The notes: generated from the sequence alone by a model not told the origin. Positions 24,702 to 33,997 are shown, counted from the first letter of the stretch. The stretch: 64,000 nt of DNA from Limnospira fusiformis SAG 85.79 (GCF_012516315.1 NZ_CP051185.1:5585363-5649362); one strand, 5' to 3'. Program-made: numbers and translations.

Positions 24702-27152
24702 TTGATTCAAGCAGAAACGCTGGAACTACTGGAATGGCATCGGCTGTGTAAACATCTGGCAACCTTTACAGCCACTAAGTTGGGTGCTTTCGCGGCCCGT
24801 CAGTTGGCTATTCCAGAGACGAAAGAAGAAACCGATCGCCTGTTAGCACAAACGAAAGAGGCTTATCAACTGGAACTGAAGCTGGTTCAGGGTTTGTCTC
24901 TTGATGGTATTCAGGATATTGGGGCTTCTCTGGAAAGGGCCGATCGCCAAGGTATTTTATTTGGTGAGGAGTTATTAGCGATCGCCACTACGTTAGCGGG
25001 GGCGAGACAACTGCGCCGGGTAATTGATGACCAGGAAGATGTACCGGTATTAACTAGCTTAGTGGAAGAACTACGCACCTATCCGGAACTAGAACAGGAA
25101 ATTCATCGGTGTATTGATGAACGGGGAGAGGTAACCGATCGCGCCAGTGTGAAAATGGGGGAAATTCGCGCCCGGCTGCAATCAACCCGCGATCGCATTT
25201 ATCAAGTTCTACAAGGCATCCTGCAACGGAAAGCCCAAGCAGTGCAACAACAAATCATCACCCAACGAGAGGGTAGGTTTGTGATTCCAGTGAAAGCTCC
25301 CCAAAAAGATGCGATTCCGGGTATCGTCCATGATGCTTCGACTACAGGGGCGACAGTCTATGTGGAACCTCACTCTATTGTAGTACTAAACAACCAACTG
25401 CGACAAATTCAGCGGGCTGAACAAACGGAAGCGGAAGCGATCCGCCGTAGTCTCACGGAACAGGTGGCGGCGGTAGTACCGGATCTGGAAAAACTTTTAG
25501 CGATCGTGACAACTATCGATCTAGCCCTGGCTAAAGCCCGTTATAGCTACTGGCTACAAGCGAACCCACCTAGGTTTATTGACCCTGGGGATACGTCAGA
25601 AACTATCAATCTGCGACAACTGCGCCATCCCCTCCTAATATGGCAACAAGAGTATGAACAGGGACCGGAGGTGGTTCCGATTGATATCACGATTAACCCT
25701 CAGATCCGGGTGGTAGCAATTACCGGACCGAATACAGGGGGTAAAACTGTGACGCTAAAAACTATTGGTTTGGCGGCGATCATGGCTAAGGTGGGGCTAT
25801 TTATTCCGGCGCGGGAACCTGTGGAAATGCCTTGGTTTGGACAGGTGTTAGCAGACATTGGGGATGAACAGTCTATTGAGCAGAGTTTGTCTACGTTCTC
25901 TGGTCATATTCGCCGCATTACTCGCATTCTACAGGCTATTGGGGAACCGATGAGGGTAACGGAGGCGGGGGAGTCCGATCGCATCTGTCCATCTCTAGTA
26001 TTGTTAGATGAAATAGGGGCGGGGACTGACCCGACGGAGGGGACGGCTTTGGCGATCGCCCTATTGCAAAAGTTCGCGGACCTCACCCGTCTTACGGTGG
26101 CGACTACCCACTTTGGCGACCTGAAAGCGTTAAAATACAAAGACACTCGGTTTGAAAATGCTTCGGTGGAGTTTGATGATGCTTCCCTGCAACCTACCTA
26201 TCGCCTATTGTGGGGGATTCCTGGGCGTTCTAATGCTCTGAAAATTGCGGAACGGTTGGGGTTAGATCATGATATAGTGAAACTGGCGGGGTCCTATGTT
26301 GGTGGCGGTGATGAGGATGTTAACCAGGTGATCGAGGGGTTGGAAGCACAGCGACGACAGCAGGAAACTAAGGCGATCGCTGCTAGTCAACTACTCCAAG
26401 AGACTGAACGCCTACACGGAGAATTGGCGGAAAGGGCTATATCTCTTCAGGAAAGAGAAAGGCAGCTTAAACAAGCCCAGGAACAGGAAATTAAGGAAAC
26501 TTTACTACAGGCTAAGGCGGAAATAGCTAAGGTGATCCGTCGCCTACAACAGGGGAAAGCTACGGCGGCTGACGCACAAAAGGCTACGGCTAGGTTAGAT
26601 GCGATCGCTGAAAATTATCTACCATCTCGGCAGGCTACACCAGTGCGATCGCCTAATTTTATGCCGAAAGTAGGCGATCGGATTCGTATTCCTCGCATTG
26701 GTCAAACAGCAGAGATACTCAGCGGACCTGATGATAATAATCAACTAACAGTCCGGTTTGGGATTATGAAAATGACTGTAGGATTAGGGGAAATTGAGTC
26801 CTTAGATGGTCAAAAGGTAGAACTTCCTAAAACTTCCCCAACTCCCAAGGCTGACAAGACTCCTAAACCCATTACGAATAAACCGGAACCCTCCCAACTT
26901 CCGAGGGTTCGCACGGATAAAAATACGCTAGATTTGAGGGGGAAAAGGGTATCAGAAGCGGAAACAGAAATCGATCGCACTTTGGGGCAAATTCTCGACT
27001 TTGGGGCGCTGTGGATTATTCACGGTAAGGGAACCGGACAACTGCGGCGAGGGGTTCACGAGTTACTCAAAGAACATCCCCAAGTTGAAAGGTTTGAACT
27101 GGCATCAAATCCAGATGGTGGGGCGGGGGTGACTATTGCTTATTTGAAGTAA
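24702..27152 (+). CDS. mutS2: MutS2-type ATPase with Smr domain
   Basis: This 816-residue MutS paralogue lacks the mismatch-recognition domain. Core and lever helices (about 1-300) lead to the ABC-type ATPase with Walker A GPNTGGKTVTLK, signature STFSGHIRRI and Walker B LVLLDEIGAGTDPTEG, then a long coiled coil (about 530-630). The C-terminal Smr nuclease domain has LDLRGKRVSEAE and IIHGKGTGQLRRGV. MutS2 is linked to recombination suppression and, in Bacillus, to splitting collided ribosomes. The start is a TTG at 24702 with GAGG unusually close (2-3 bases), so the exact start is uncertain. Confidence 0.94.
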   Translation: MIQAETLELLEWHRLCKHLATFTATKLGAFAARQLAIPETKEETDRLLAQTKEAYQLELKLVQGLSLDGIQDIGASLERADRQGILFGEELLAIATTLAGARQLRRVIDDQEDVPVLTSLVEELRTYPELEQEIHRCIDERGEVTDRASVKMGEIRARLQSTRDRIYQVLQGILQRKAQAVQQQIITQREGRFVIPVKAPQKDAIPGIVHDASTTGATVYVEPHSIVVLNNQLRQIQRAEQTEAEAIRRSLTEQVAAVVPDLEKLLAIVTTIDLALAKARYSYWLQANPPRFIDPGDTSETINLRQLRHPLLIWQQEYEQGPEVVPIDITINPQIRVVAITGPNTGGKTVTLKTIGLAAIMAKVGLFIPAREPVEMPWFGQVLADIGDEQSIEQSLSTFSGHIRRITRILQAIGEPMRVTEAGESDRICPSLVLLDEIGAGTDPTEGTALAIALLQKFADLTRLTVATTHFGDLKALKYKDTRFENASVEFDDASLQPTYRLLWGIPGRSNALKIAERLGLDHDIVKLAGSYVGGGDEDVNQVIEGLEAQRRQQETKAIAASQLLQETERLHGELAERAISLQERERQLKQAQEQEIKETLLQAKAEIAKVIRRLQQGKATAADAQKATARLDAIAENYLPSRQATPVRSPNFMPKVGDRIRIPRIGQTAEILSGPDDNNQLTVRFGIMKMTVGLGEIESLDGQKVELPKTSPTPKADKTPKPITNKPEPSQLPRVRTDKNTLDLRGKRVSEAETEIDRTLGQILDFGALWIIHGKGTGQLRRGVHELLKEHPQVERFELASNPDGGAGVTIAYLK

Positions 27153-27198
27153 TAATTAATAATTAATAATTAATAATTAATAATTAATAATTAATAAT
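27150..27198. repeat. AATAATT heptamer microsatellite after mutS2
   Basis: About six to seven copies of the 7-bp unit TAATAAT begin at the mutS2 stop codon. The same unit recurs directly after the stop codon of the gene ending at 59374. Confidence 0.85.
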
Positions 27199-27915
27199 TG
27201 TCGGGAAACCACCCTTTCGGCTGAGAAACCCGGTTTCTTTGAGAAACCGGGTTTCTTTGAGATATGTGGGAGAAACCCGGCTATAATTAATAATTGTCGG
27301 GAAACCACCCTTTCGGCTGAGAAACCCGGTTTCTTTGAGATATGTGGGAGAAACCCGGCTATAATTAATAATTGTCGGGAAACCACCCTTTCGGCTGAGA
27401 AACCGGGTTTCTTTGAGATATGTGGGAGAAACCCGGCTATAATTAATAATTGTCGGGAAACCACCCTTTCGGCTGAGAAACCGGGTTTCTTTGAGATATG
27501 TGGGAGAAACCCGGCTATAATTAATAATTGTCGGGAAACCACCCTTTCGGCTGAGAAACCCGGTTTCTTTGAGAAACCCGGTTTCTTTGAGATATGTGGG
27601 AGAAACCCGGCTATAATTAATAATTGTCGGGAAACCACCCTTTCGGCTGAGAAACCCGGTTTCTTTGAGAAACCGGGTTTCTTTGAGATATGTGGGAGAA
27701 ACCCGGCTATAATTAATAATTGTCGGGAAACCACCCTTTCGGCTGAGAAACCCGGTTTCTTTGAGAAACCCGGTTTCTTTGAGATATGTGGGAGAAACCT
27801 GGCTATAATTAATAGTTGTCGGGAAACCACCCTTTCGGCTGAGAAACCCGGTTTCTTTGAGAAACCGGGTTTCTTGAAATATGTGGGAGAAACCTGGCTA
27901 TAATTAATAGTTGTA
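27198..27915. repeat. Tandem repeat array, 8 units of about 78-96 bp
   Basis: Eight units start with TTGTCGGGAAACCACCCTTT. Each contains one or two copies of an 18-bp submodule (GAAACCCGGTTTCTTTGA or its flipped CCGGG form), and units end with GAGAAACC(C/T)GGCTATAATTAATA. Unit lengths differ by 18 bp because the submodule is present once or twice. The CCCGG/CCGGG alternation makes the submodule nearly self-complementary, so transcripts would form many hairpins. Unit edges merge with the AATAATT microsatellite. The related GAAACCCGGTTTCTT also occurs near 51090. Confidence 0.92.
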
Positions 27916-28030
27916 GGGGCTGGTTATGCTGTCAATTATCAATTCTCGACGAGGATATTCATAAACCCGCCCCACCATTTACCCGCCCTACCCCACCTGA
28001 AACGGGGAATTTTAACTATATATTAACTCT

Positions 28031-28591
28031 ATGTCCGATCGCATTCCTTCCCATTGGCATTCACCTAAAACGCCGGAATTAACAGCCACACAACTAGACC
28101 GTATGGCTGTGGAATTGCGTCTAGTTATATTAGCTTTAGAGTCTTTGGCTGAAGTGACACCAGAGACTTTAAGAAAGGCGGCACAAACCCTGAGTTTAGA
28201 TGTGGAATATATCCAAAAATGGCAATCCCAAAAATTGACGGTAGAAGGGGGGCGATCGCTAGTTTTAGTTATCTCCTATCTAGCTAGACAAAATCAAGCC
28301 CTGCTGCGTCGCGCCATTGCTTTGATTGAACAATTAGAAGCACAAAATCAGGATATCCGAGAGATTTCTTTGATGCGGGACTACCTGGATAAATTCATCC
28401 AAGGCTATGATCAGCAGTTTCCGGTTAACCGACCCATTCCGGAAGAAGATATCATCCCCTTCGCGAAAAAACTGCTAATTGATTTACTATTTTATAGCAG
28501 TCCTGATGGTTTCGGGAGGTTTTGGTCAACCCTGCTAATGCGATCGCAAGCTAGACAACGCGGTTATAATATTAATAGAAGCCAGCCCTAA
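28031..28591 (+). CDS. DUF3038 family protein
   Basis: This 186-residue mostly helical soluble protein matches the cyanobacterial DUF3038 family: LDRMAVELRLVILALESL near the N-terminus, WQSQKLTVEGGRSLVLVISYLA in the middle and FAKKLLIDLLFYSSPDGFGRFWSTLL near the end. The function is unknown. It sits 13 bp upstream of a DUF4335 gene. The two families usually occur as neighbours, so an operon and a shared complex are likely. Confidence 0.82.
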   Translation: MSDRIPSHWHSPKTPELTATQLDRMAVELRLVILALESLAEVTPETLRKAAQTLSLDVEYIQKWQSQKLTVEGGRSLVLVISYLARQNQALLRRAIALIEQLEAQNQDIREISLMRDYLDKFIQGYDQQFPVNRPIPEEDIIPFAKKLLIDLLFYSSPDGFGRFWSTLLMRSQARQRGYNINRSQP

Positions 28592-28604
28592 AATCCCGGA
28601 GATT

Positions 28605-30020
28605 ATGTTAGTAACCCGACAATATACCCCCCCTACCTGTACACTAGAGGTTAGCGCCAATACTTCTTTTTTCAGTCGCTGGAAACATGAGAGTTGGGAT
28701 AACTTTCGGTTCAAACTTTCCTTTGATGACCCCCGTCTTTCTGAATATAAATATATCGCAATAGAAGGCGATCGCCATAACTTAACCAACCTCTATGAAA
28801 GCATCAACAGGTATATTAACGACTTTCTGACCGCTTCCCCCTTGTCGGAAATTGACCCCATTTCCGAAGAGTCTCCCGACGCGGAAAATTCCTTAACCAC
28901 CTGTTCAGACTTCCAGATAAAGCCTGATGGTTTATTGTACCATGATTTATTTTTGGGAAACTTAGCGCCTAGTCCTTCGGAATCATTCGTTCATTTAAGC
29001 GCGTTACAGTTATTTGATGTCGCCGCCGCCTTGCGGAATTGCATCACCGAAATAGAACCTTTTTTGACCTCAGAAAGCCAGCCGAAACGCACCTCTCCCG
29101 CGTGGCTACGAACTCTGATGATTATTATTACTACCACGGGACTATTTAGCGGAATTATCAATTTAAGCAATTATTATCGTCGCGATCGCCATTTAATTTC
29201 TACCCCAGAAACTCCCCAAATTTCCACTTCTACAACCCCCCCCGAACCGCCACCACTCCCAGAGTTTCCCATGGATGAACCCCCAGCGCCGCCTCAAATA
29301 GAAATACAAGTAGCGCCAGACCTTCCCCTAGTTGATACAGTACCTTTAACTGTTCCCCCACCCCTATTTGATCAACCTCCCCCTTCCCCTGAATTAATCC
29401 CTAATATAGCACCGGAAACAGATGGGATAATTATCATTCCCACAGAACCCGTTAATAGAACCCCTGTTAATGGGACGGTTAACCGCACAGAAACTCCTCC
29501 CCCTCCCACACCTTTAGCGCCGCCTCCCACTCCCCTATTTGATATAGGAACAGTACCAGAAAATATTAGCCTTCCCCCCCTGCAAAATGCTAGAGTTCCC
29601 GAAACGGATACCCCGGAAAATTATGCAGTTCAGGATATCCCAGAAGACAGCGAAAATGCCGAACCAATTGCACAGCTAACTAAACGAGAACCTCGGATAG
29701 TCTCTATTCGTTCCCTGAATAATACGGTATTTGATGAAATTCCCCAGGTGGCGGAAGTACGGAGTTATTTTGTAAAAAATTGGCATCCTCACAAGAATTT
29801 AAACAGAATATTGCAGTATCGTTTACAACTCAATTCCCAGGGCGCGATTGACAGTATTACTCCCTTGGGGTCAGCCTCGGTTAACTGGTTACCACAGATT
29901 AAATTCCCATCAGCAAATCAGCCGTTTGTCTCACCTATGGAAGATGGGAAGACGGCGAAAATTAGGGTGGTTTTAGACCCCAGCGGTCGGGTTCAGACTT
30001 TCTTGGAATCTCATGATTAG
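28605..30020 (+). CDS. DUF4335 family membrane protein
   Basis: The protein has 471 residues. The N-terminal domain (about 1-150; RQYTPPTCTLEVSA, FRFKLSFDDPRLSEYKYIAI) is the DUF4335 domain. One transmembrane helix follows (about 166-186, LMIIITTTGLFSGIINLSNYY), then a long Pro-rich linker (about 200-330, rich in PPP, PEPP and TPP). The C-terminal domain (about 370-470) has RSYFVKNWHPHKNLNRILQYR. The layout suggests a cytoplasmic N-domain anchored to a membrane with a distal domain beyond a flexible spacer. It follows the DUF3038 gene. Confidence 0.82.
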   Translation: MLVTRQYTPPTCTLEVSANTSFFSRWKHESWDNFRFKLSFDDPRLSEYKYIAIEGDRHNLTNLYESINRYINDFLTASPLSEIDPISEESPDAENSLTTCSDFQIKPDGLLYHDLFLGNLAPSPSESFVHLSALQLFDVAAALRNCITEIEPFLTSESQPKRTSPAWLRTLMIIITTTGLFSGIINLSNYYRRDRHLISTPETPQISTSTTPPEPPPLPEFPMDEPPAPPQIEIQVAPDLPLVDTVPLTVPPPLFDQPPPSPELIPNIAPETDGIIIIPTEPVNRTPVNGTVNRTETPPPPTPLAPPPTPLFDIGTVPENISLPPLQNARVPETDTPENYAVQDIPEDSENAEPIAQLTKREPRIVSIRSLNNTVFDEIPQVAEVRSYFVKNWHPHKNLNRILQYRLQLNSQGAIDSITPLGSASVNWLPQIKFPSANQPFVSPMEDGKTAKIRVVLDPSGRVQTFLESHD

Positions 30021-30424
30021 CATTGGTTATTCCCGAAACAACTGGGATAATTAGATTCATAGGTTTGGTCGCGTTTTCCAAACAATTGATAGCGGTTATC
30101 CCGCACCTGTTCATAAATGCGATCGCCTGCCCATTTCAGCCCTGGCATTGCTCGATAAGCCTTGACAAATAGCTCCCCACCTGGTAAAATGTTACCGATT
30201 TCTTCGGCGGCATCACTACCTTGCCATCGTCGTTGTGGCTGGTTTACGTCAATCAAAATCATTCCCATTAAACAGTCTTCGGGAGTAATATTTAACTGTG
30301 CTAATTTTGCCTCATCCTGCATAGGAATATAGCTAAAACGTTCACCGCGATCGAGATTTTCCAACAGTTGCACCAAGTTACTGCACAGGTTACAGTTCCC
30401 ATCGTAAATTACATGATATAGCAT
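30017..30424 (-). CDS. DCC-family (DUF393) thiol-disulfide oxidoreductase-like protein
   Basis: This protein of about 135 residues starts with HVIYDGNCNLCSNLVQLL. That is the D-G-x-C-x-x-C motif of the DCC family, a shortened thioredoxin fold. The later segment GGELFVKAYRAMPGLKWAG is also typical. The redox partner is unknown. The frame can extend ten codons upstream to 30454, but the ATG at 30424 places the motif at the usual distance. It is convergent with the DUF4335 gene (4-bp overlap of stops). Confidence 0.82.
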   Translation of the reverse strand: MLYHVIYDGNCNLCSNLVQLLENLDRGERFSYIPMQDEAKLAQLNITPEDCLMGMILIDVNQPQRRWQGSDAAEEIGNILPGGELFVKAYRAMPGLKWAGDRIYEQVRDNRYQLFGKRDQTYESNYPSCFGNNQC

Positions 30425-30490
30425 CAATTTATCACAGTGGAGGACAGTTAACAACTATAGCATATTTCCTGAGAGATGACCAGGGAATCT

Positions 30491-31312
30491 TTATAACTCC
30501 ATAGGTGCAATGATACCCAACTTTTCTTGAAGTGCAAATCGCAAAATAGACTGTGTGACGATAATTAATCCTAGTCTAGCTTGGGATAATTGGGGGTGAT
30601 GAAGTTTGACCTCTCCCCAAATCGGACATTGGCGCAGAAAGCGATCGCATTGTTCAGTTATTTTCATCGCCACCTTTTTATCATCAATCTTCCGAGGTGG
30701 ATAATGCCAGAAATCGACCCCATCAATTAACTCGCCAATCAGCATTTTTTCGGCATCATGAACTAACCGCAAATTCCCGGAATCATCTAACCAAGGCAAA
30801 TCCCTAGGGGTGGCTAACCTCCACAGAAAAGGGGTAAAAATTGGTTCTGTTTCCACCAGAGAAATTAAGCGATCGCGATGAGCCATTCGCAATAAGGAAC
30901 AGCAACGAGCATGGATATATTGAACCGGAAATAAACCGGAATCCAAACTCTGATTATCGGGAGAATTGGCAGTTATGGGCAAACCATGGAGCCGGATATT
31001 TTCCAACCACTTGACCACGCCAAAATCAGTAATATCAAATTGAATCATTCCCGATGGTAGCACGGTGGTAATTATACCATCATCCACCATTTTATCAGCT
31101 TGATTAGCGACAATTAAAGTAGCAATTTCGGCGGGAGATTGAGAATTGATAGCCGCCAATTTCATAGCGATCGCCGATATATAACGAATCCGGCTACCAT
31201 TAGGAACACGAGTCACAGGAATATCAACCGAACCGATAAAATCAGGATCTAGCCCCCTTAATCCAGAGCCGAGGGACTTGATTAAACTTTGCTTAATTAC
31301 CATATTTTCCAT
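30491..31312 (-). CDS. Arginyl-tRNA synthetase-like protein with DALR domain, no catalytic core
   Basis: The protein has about 273 residues if it starts at the ATG at 31310-31312 (MENMVIK). The longer frame overlaps the divergent dsbA-like gene. The C-terminal part resembles the helical anticodon-binding DALR domain of ArgRS: FPVQYIHARCCSLLRMAHRDR, then ARLGLIIVTQSILRFALQEK ending in IIAPMEL. The N-terminal ~130 residues resemble the ArgRS tRNA-binding add-on domain. The Rossmann core with HIGH and KMSKS is absent, so it cannot aminoacylate. It may bind tRNA or regulate; function unknown. Confidence 0.72.
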   Translation of the reverse strand: MENMVIKQSLIKSLGSGLRGLDPDFIGSVDIPVTRVPNGSRIRYISAIAMKLAAINSQSPAEIATLIVANQADKMVDDGIITTVLPSGMIQFDITDFGVVKWLENIRLHGLPITANSPDNQSLDSGLFPVQYIHARCCSLLRMAHRDRLISLVETEPIFTPFLWRLATPRDLPWLDDSGNLRLVHDAEKMLIGELIDGVDFWHYPPRKIDDKKVAMKITEQCDRFLRQCPIWGEVKLHHPQLSQARLGLIIVTQSILRFALQEKLGIIAPMEL

Positions 31313-31357
31313 AAAACTTGCTATAATAGACACCATTAAAACAGCACAACTTGACTC

Positions 31358-32113
31358 ATGATCAACTCTTTTCAACGCCGATTACCTACCCTGATGGTGA
31401 CTATGTTATGCACCCTAGGAATTTTAGTAAACGGCTGTTCATCCACCCCATCTTCAGATTTTGAACAACAGGTTTTACAAGTAATTCGCAATAATCCCGA
31501 AGTGATATTAGAGTCGGTACAAGCCTATCAGGAACAGCAACAAAACCAACTCAGCCAGGCGCGATCATCTTTTTTACAACAAATGAGAAGCCAACCACGG
31601 GCGATTATTGGTGATTCTCCCACGTTGGGCGCAGCGGATGCTGAAATTGTTTTGGTAGAGTTTTCCGATTTTCAGTGTCCCTTCTGTCGTCGCGTCCAGG
31701 GAACGATTAGAGAGTTTATGAACAGACACCAAGACCAAGTTACTCTAGTGTTTAAGCATCTCCCCCTCAGTCAAATTCACTCGGAAGCGTTACCGGCGGC
31801 GAAAGCGTCCTGGGCGGCGCAACAACAAGGTAAATTCTGGGAATATCAAAACGCCCTTTTTGAAGGTCAGGATGACTTAGGAGAGGCGCTATATGAAGCG
31901 ATCGCCATTTCCCTAGGTTTAGATTTAGAACAATTTAACCGCGATCGCAACAGTGATGGAGCGATCGCAGCCATTGAACAGGATCTGCAATTAGCGAGGG
32001 TTCTAGGGATTTCTGGGACCCCGTTTTTTATCATGAATGGGGAAACCCTATCTGGGGCTGTAGACCTGTCAACGCTGGAAGAAACCCTCGCAGAGGTCAT
32101 CGCTCGCGAATAA
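31358..32113 (+). CDS. DsbA-family thiol oxidoreductase, lipoprotein
   Basis: The protein has 251 residues. A signal peptide with hydrophobic core LMVTMLCTLGILV ends in a lipobox-like VNGC (Cys near residue 27), so it is probably anchored at the outer face of the plasma membrane. A helical linker (FEQQVLQVIRNNPEVILESV) leads to a thioredoxin-fold DsbA/DsbG-like domain. The active site is FSDFQCPFCRRV (C-P-F-C) and the cis-proline loop ISGTPFFIMNG. It likely oxidises or isomerises disulfides in periplasmic proteins. Confidence 0.9.
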   Translation: MINSFQRRLPTLMVTMLCTLGILVNGCSSTPSSDFEQQVLQVIRNNPEVILESVQAYQEQQQNQLSQARSSFLQQMRSQPRAIIGDSPTLGAADAEIVLVEFSDFQCPFCRRVQGTIREFMNRHQDQVTLVFKHLPLSQIHSEALPAAKASWAAQQQGKFWEYQNALFEGQDDLGEALYEAIAISLGLDLEQFNRDRNSDGAIAAIEQDLQLARVLGISGTPFFIMNGETLSGAVDLSTLEETLAEVIARE

Positions 32114-32165
32114 CTCCCAGGCTAGAGACCTCTTTCAAATAGCGATCGGGCTATAGAAAAATCAT

Positions 32166-32180
32166 CCCCCTTTTTGGGGG
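32166..32180. terminator. Short hairpin between convergent genes
   Basis: CCCCC, a TTTTT loop, then GGGGG, between the dsbA-like and NB-ARC genes. There is no T-run after the stem. Confidence 0.4.
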
Positions 32181-32191
32181 CGCTTAACCAC

Positions 32192-33562
32192 CTATTTTGA
32201 GCCACAATATCTCACATATTGCCTCACCACTTTAGACACATTAAACAACATAGTTTTTTCGTCTGTTATTTGAATTAAATGCCGTCTATTTAAAGATTGC
32301 AAACCGTTAATTAAATCGGTTAATGATAGTGATAAACTTTGTTTTAAATCATTTCGTGAACGGGGTTGATCAGTTTGACTCAACTGCATTAAAATCTGTT
32401 GCTCTATCACCGATAAACGTTGCAACATAACGGCTAAGTTCCGGTTTATTTCTACTGTTAGTATTATCTCTGGTTCCGCCAAAAAATCGGAGACTTTCCC
32501 CGCAAATATATCCTTGATTAGTTGGGCGATATCTTTTAAATAACCGGGATGTCCTTCATAAAGATGGATTAACTTTGACCAAGACTCCTTATCTTTTAAG
32601 CCGCGATCGCTCAAAAAATTAATACTCTTTAATCCTTGGAGTTGTAAAAATTTGGCGATCGCAAAATCATCATTATACCCCAACATATCTGGGGACGATT
32701 CCTGACTCAGCAAAATGAAATGACTTTGATGGCTGGTTTCGGCGATGCGTCTAAATAGATCTTGATACCCTTGATGTTCAGTTTTGTATTGTCCAGAAAA
32801 TACACCCAGATTAAATATTTCTTGAACGTCGTCCAGAATGATTAAGCACTTTTTAGCACGTAAGATTGAGGAATTGAGCAACTGACATAAAGGCGTTTCA
32901 TTTTCACTTAAATTGGGGTTGACATAACCCATTTTAGTTAATATACTGGTGATATTATGGTCTAAAGCAGGTTGAATTTTCAGACTTTTCCAGATGACCG
33001 CATCAAACTTATCTATATTCAGATCAATAAATCGTTTAACTAGGCTGGTTTTACCGATACCGGGTAATCCTAAAACTGAGATGAGGGGGATGTTTTCATT
33101 TAACACCCAATTAGACAGGGTTTTGAGTTCCTCAGTGCGATCGCAAAACTTGACAATTTTAGGCGCTAAGTGTAAATCGTGATAATTCGTTTCAATATCG
33201 CCGTTTAGCTGACTCGAACCCGATAAATTAACATCATCTAAGGTATGAGGATTACACCAAGTAATATTACTGTTAAATAAACCTACTACATTAAACTGAC
33301 GTGAAGTGACTACCCTTTCAATTGTCCAGCAGAAATTATATTTATTAATATCTTCTTCTAATTCTTGAGATAAAATTTTAAATAACTGACGGCTGACATC
33401 GCCCACATGATTTTGATGATAGCCGCATTCCTCAGCAATTTCGCTATAGGTTTGACCCGACCAGAGACCTTTAATCACCACTTTTTCAAAATCATTAAGG
33501 TGCTTTCCCCTTTGCTTCTCCACCAAGCGATCGACAGCCTTTAAGAGTTCTGTAATAGTCAT
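32192..33562 (-). CDS. NB-ARC (STAND) ATPase with N-terminal HTH domain
   Basis: The protein has 456 residues. Residues 1-75 form a helix-turn-helix (VVIKGLWSGQTYSEIAEECG), the type seen at the N-terminus of many cyanobacterial STAND proteins. The NB-ARC ATPase has Walker A GLPGIGKTS (165-173), Walker B CLIILDDVQEI (about 239-249) and sensor-like HFILLSQES, followed by a winged-helix region (about 380-456). It stops where other family members continue into WD40 or TPR repeats, so the sensor repeats are absent. It may be a regulator or part of a conflict system. Confidence 0.82.
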   Translation of the reverse strand: MTITELLKAVDRLVEKQRGKHLNDFEKVVIKGLWSGQTYSEIAEECGYHQNHVGDVSRQLFKILSQELEEDINKYNFCWTIERVVTSRQFNVVGLFNSNITWCNPHTLDDVNLSGSSQLNGDIETNYHDLHLAPKIVKFCDRTEELKTLSNWVLNENIPLISVLGLPGIGKTSLVKRFIDLNIDKFDAVIWKSLKIQPALDHNITSILTKMGYVNPNLSENETPLCQLLNSSILRAKKCLIILDDVQEIFNLGVFSGQYKTEHQGYQDLFRRIAETSHQSHFILLSQESSPDMLGYNDDFAIAKFLQLQGLKSINFLSDRGLKDKESWSKLIHLYEGHPGYLKDIAQLIKDIFAGKVSDFLAEPEIILTVEINRNLAVMLQRLSVIEQQILMQLSQTDQPRSRNDLKQSLSLSLTDLINGLQSLNRRHLIQITDEKTMLFNVSKVVRQYVRYCGSK

Positions 33563-33762
33563 AGTTAATCGTCATCTACTTGAGATATGGTAAAAGTTTC
33601 CGAGATTATAGCCTAACTCTCCACCAGATCATGTTTTTTCTGGTTTTGCTTAACATTTTGTTACAAAACTCCCCATGAAATCTTGTTTTTTCTGGTTGCA
33701 GAGTTTAAGTTCTAAGTTTTAGAATAGGAGTCAAACCCAGTAGAGTTATAGAGGTAATACTA
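33563..33762 (+). promoter_or_regulatory. Upstream region of peptide locus with direct repeat
   Basis: Two copies of ATC(A/T)TGTTTTTTCTGGTT lie at 33628-33645 and 33680-33697. They differ at one base and are 52 bp apart start to start, about five helical turns. They precede the small peptide gene at 33763 and could be operators for its transcription. The intervening sequence TAACATTTTGTTACA is AT-rich. Confidence 0.45.
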
Positions 33763-33873
33763 ATGGATGAAGCTATTATTTTGATCATCGATGTAGCGAT
33801 TCCCGAAGAGATCGCATGTCGAGGGAAACACGAGGATGCCAAAATTCTCGATAATCTGACATGTGATGACTAA
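33763..33873 (+). CDS. Small peptide, candidate RiPP precursor (36 aa)
   Basis: The ORF begins with MDEAIILIIDVAIPEEIACR and ends with NLTCDD. A GAGGT ribosome-binding site lies 8 bases upstream of the ATG. The peptide is acidic, has two Cys residues (19 and 34) and no membrane helix or secretion signal. It is followed by a 9-bp hairpin and then, 217 bp downstream, by a radical SAM/SPASM maturase. The layout precursor-hairpin-maturase is common in ribosomally made peptide loci. I find no resemblance to a known precursor family, so the role is inference from position. Confidence 0.5.
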   Translation: MDEAIILIIDVAIPEEIACRGKHEDAKILDNLTCDD

Positions 33874-33884
33874 CAGATGAGATA

Positions 33885-33910
33885 AGCGAGAACGTTTACC
33901 AGTTCTCGCT
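33885..33910 (+). terminator. Hairpin downstream of small peptide gene
   Basis: AGCGAGAAC and GTTCTCGCT form a perfect 9-bp stem around an 8-base loop, followed by CCTGCTGTTTTA. It could act as a partial terminator that lets the peptide gene be expressed above the maturase. Confidence 0.65.
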
Positions 33911-33997
33911 CCTGCTGTTTTATGGTTTGTGACAATATAGAAAAGACCGCTCATGTATTAACACTAAAAAAATAAGGAGCAGGGAATAGGGGAGCTA

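Noticed and set aside
27177..27830. A 217-codon minus-strand frame through the tandem repeats
   Set aside because: It stays open only because the unit (78 or 96 bp) and submodule (18 bp) lengths are multiples of three. It has no ribosome-binding site and only repeats one segment.
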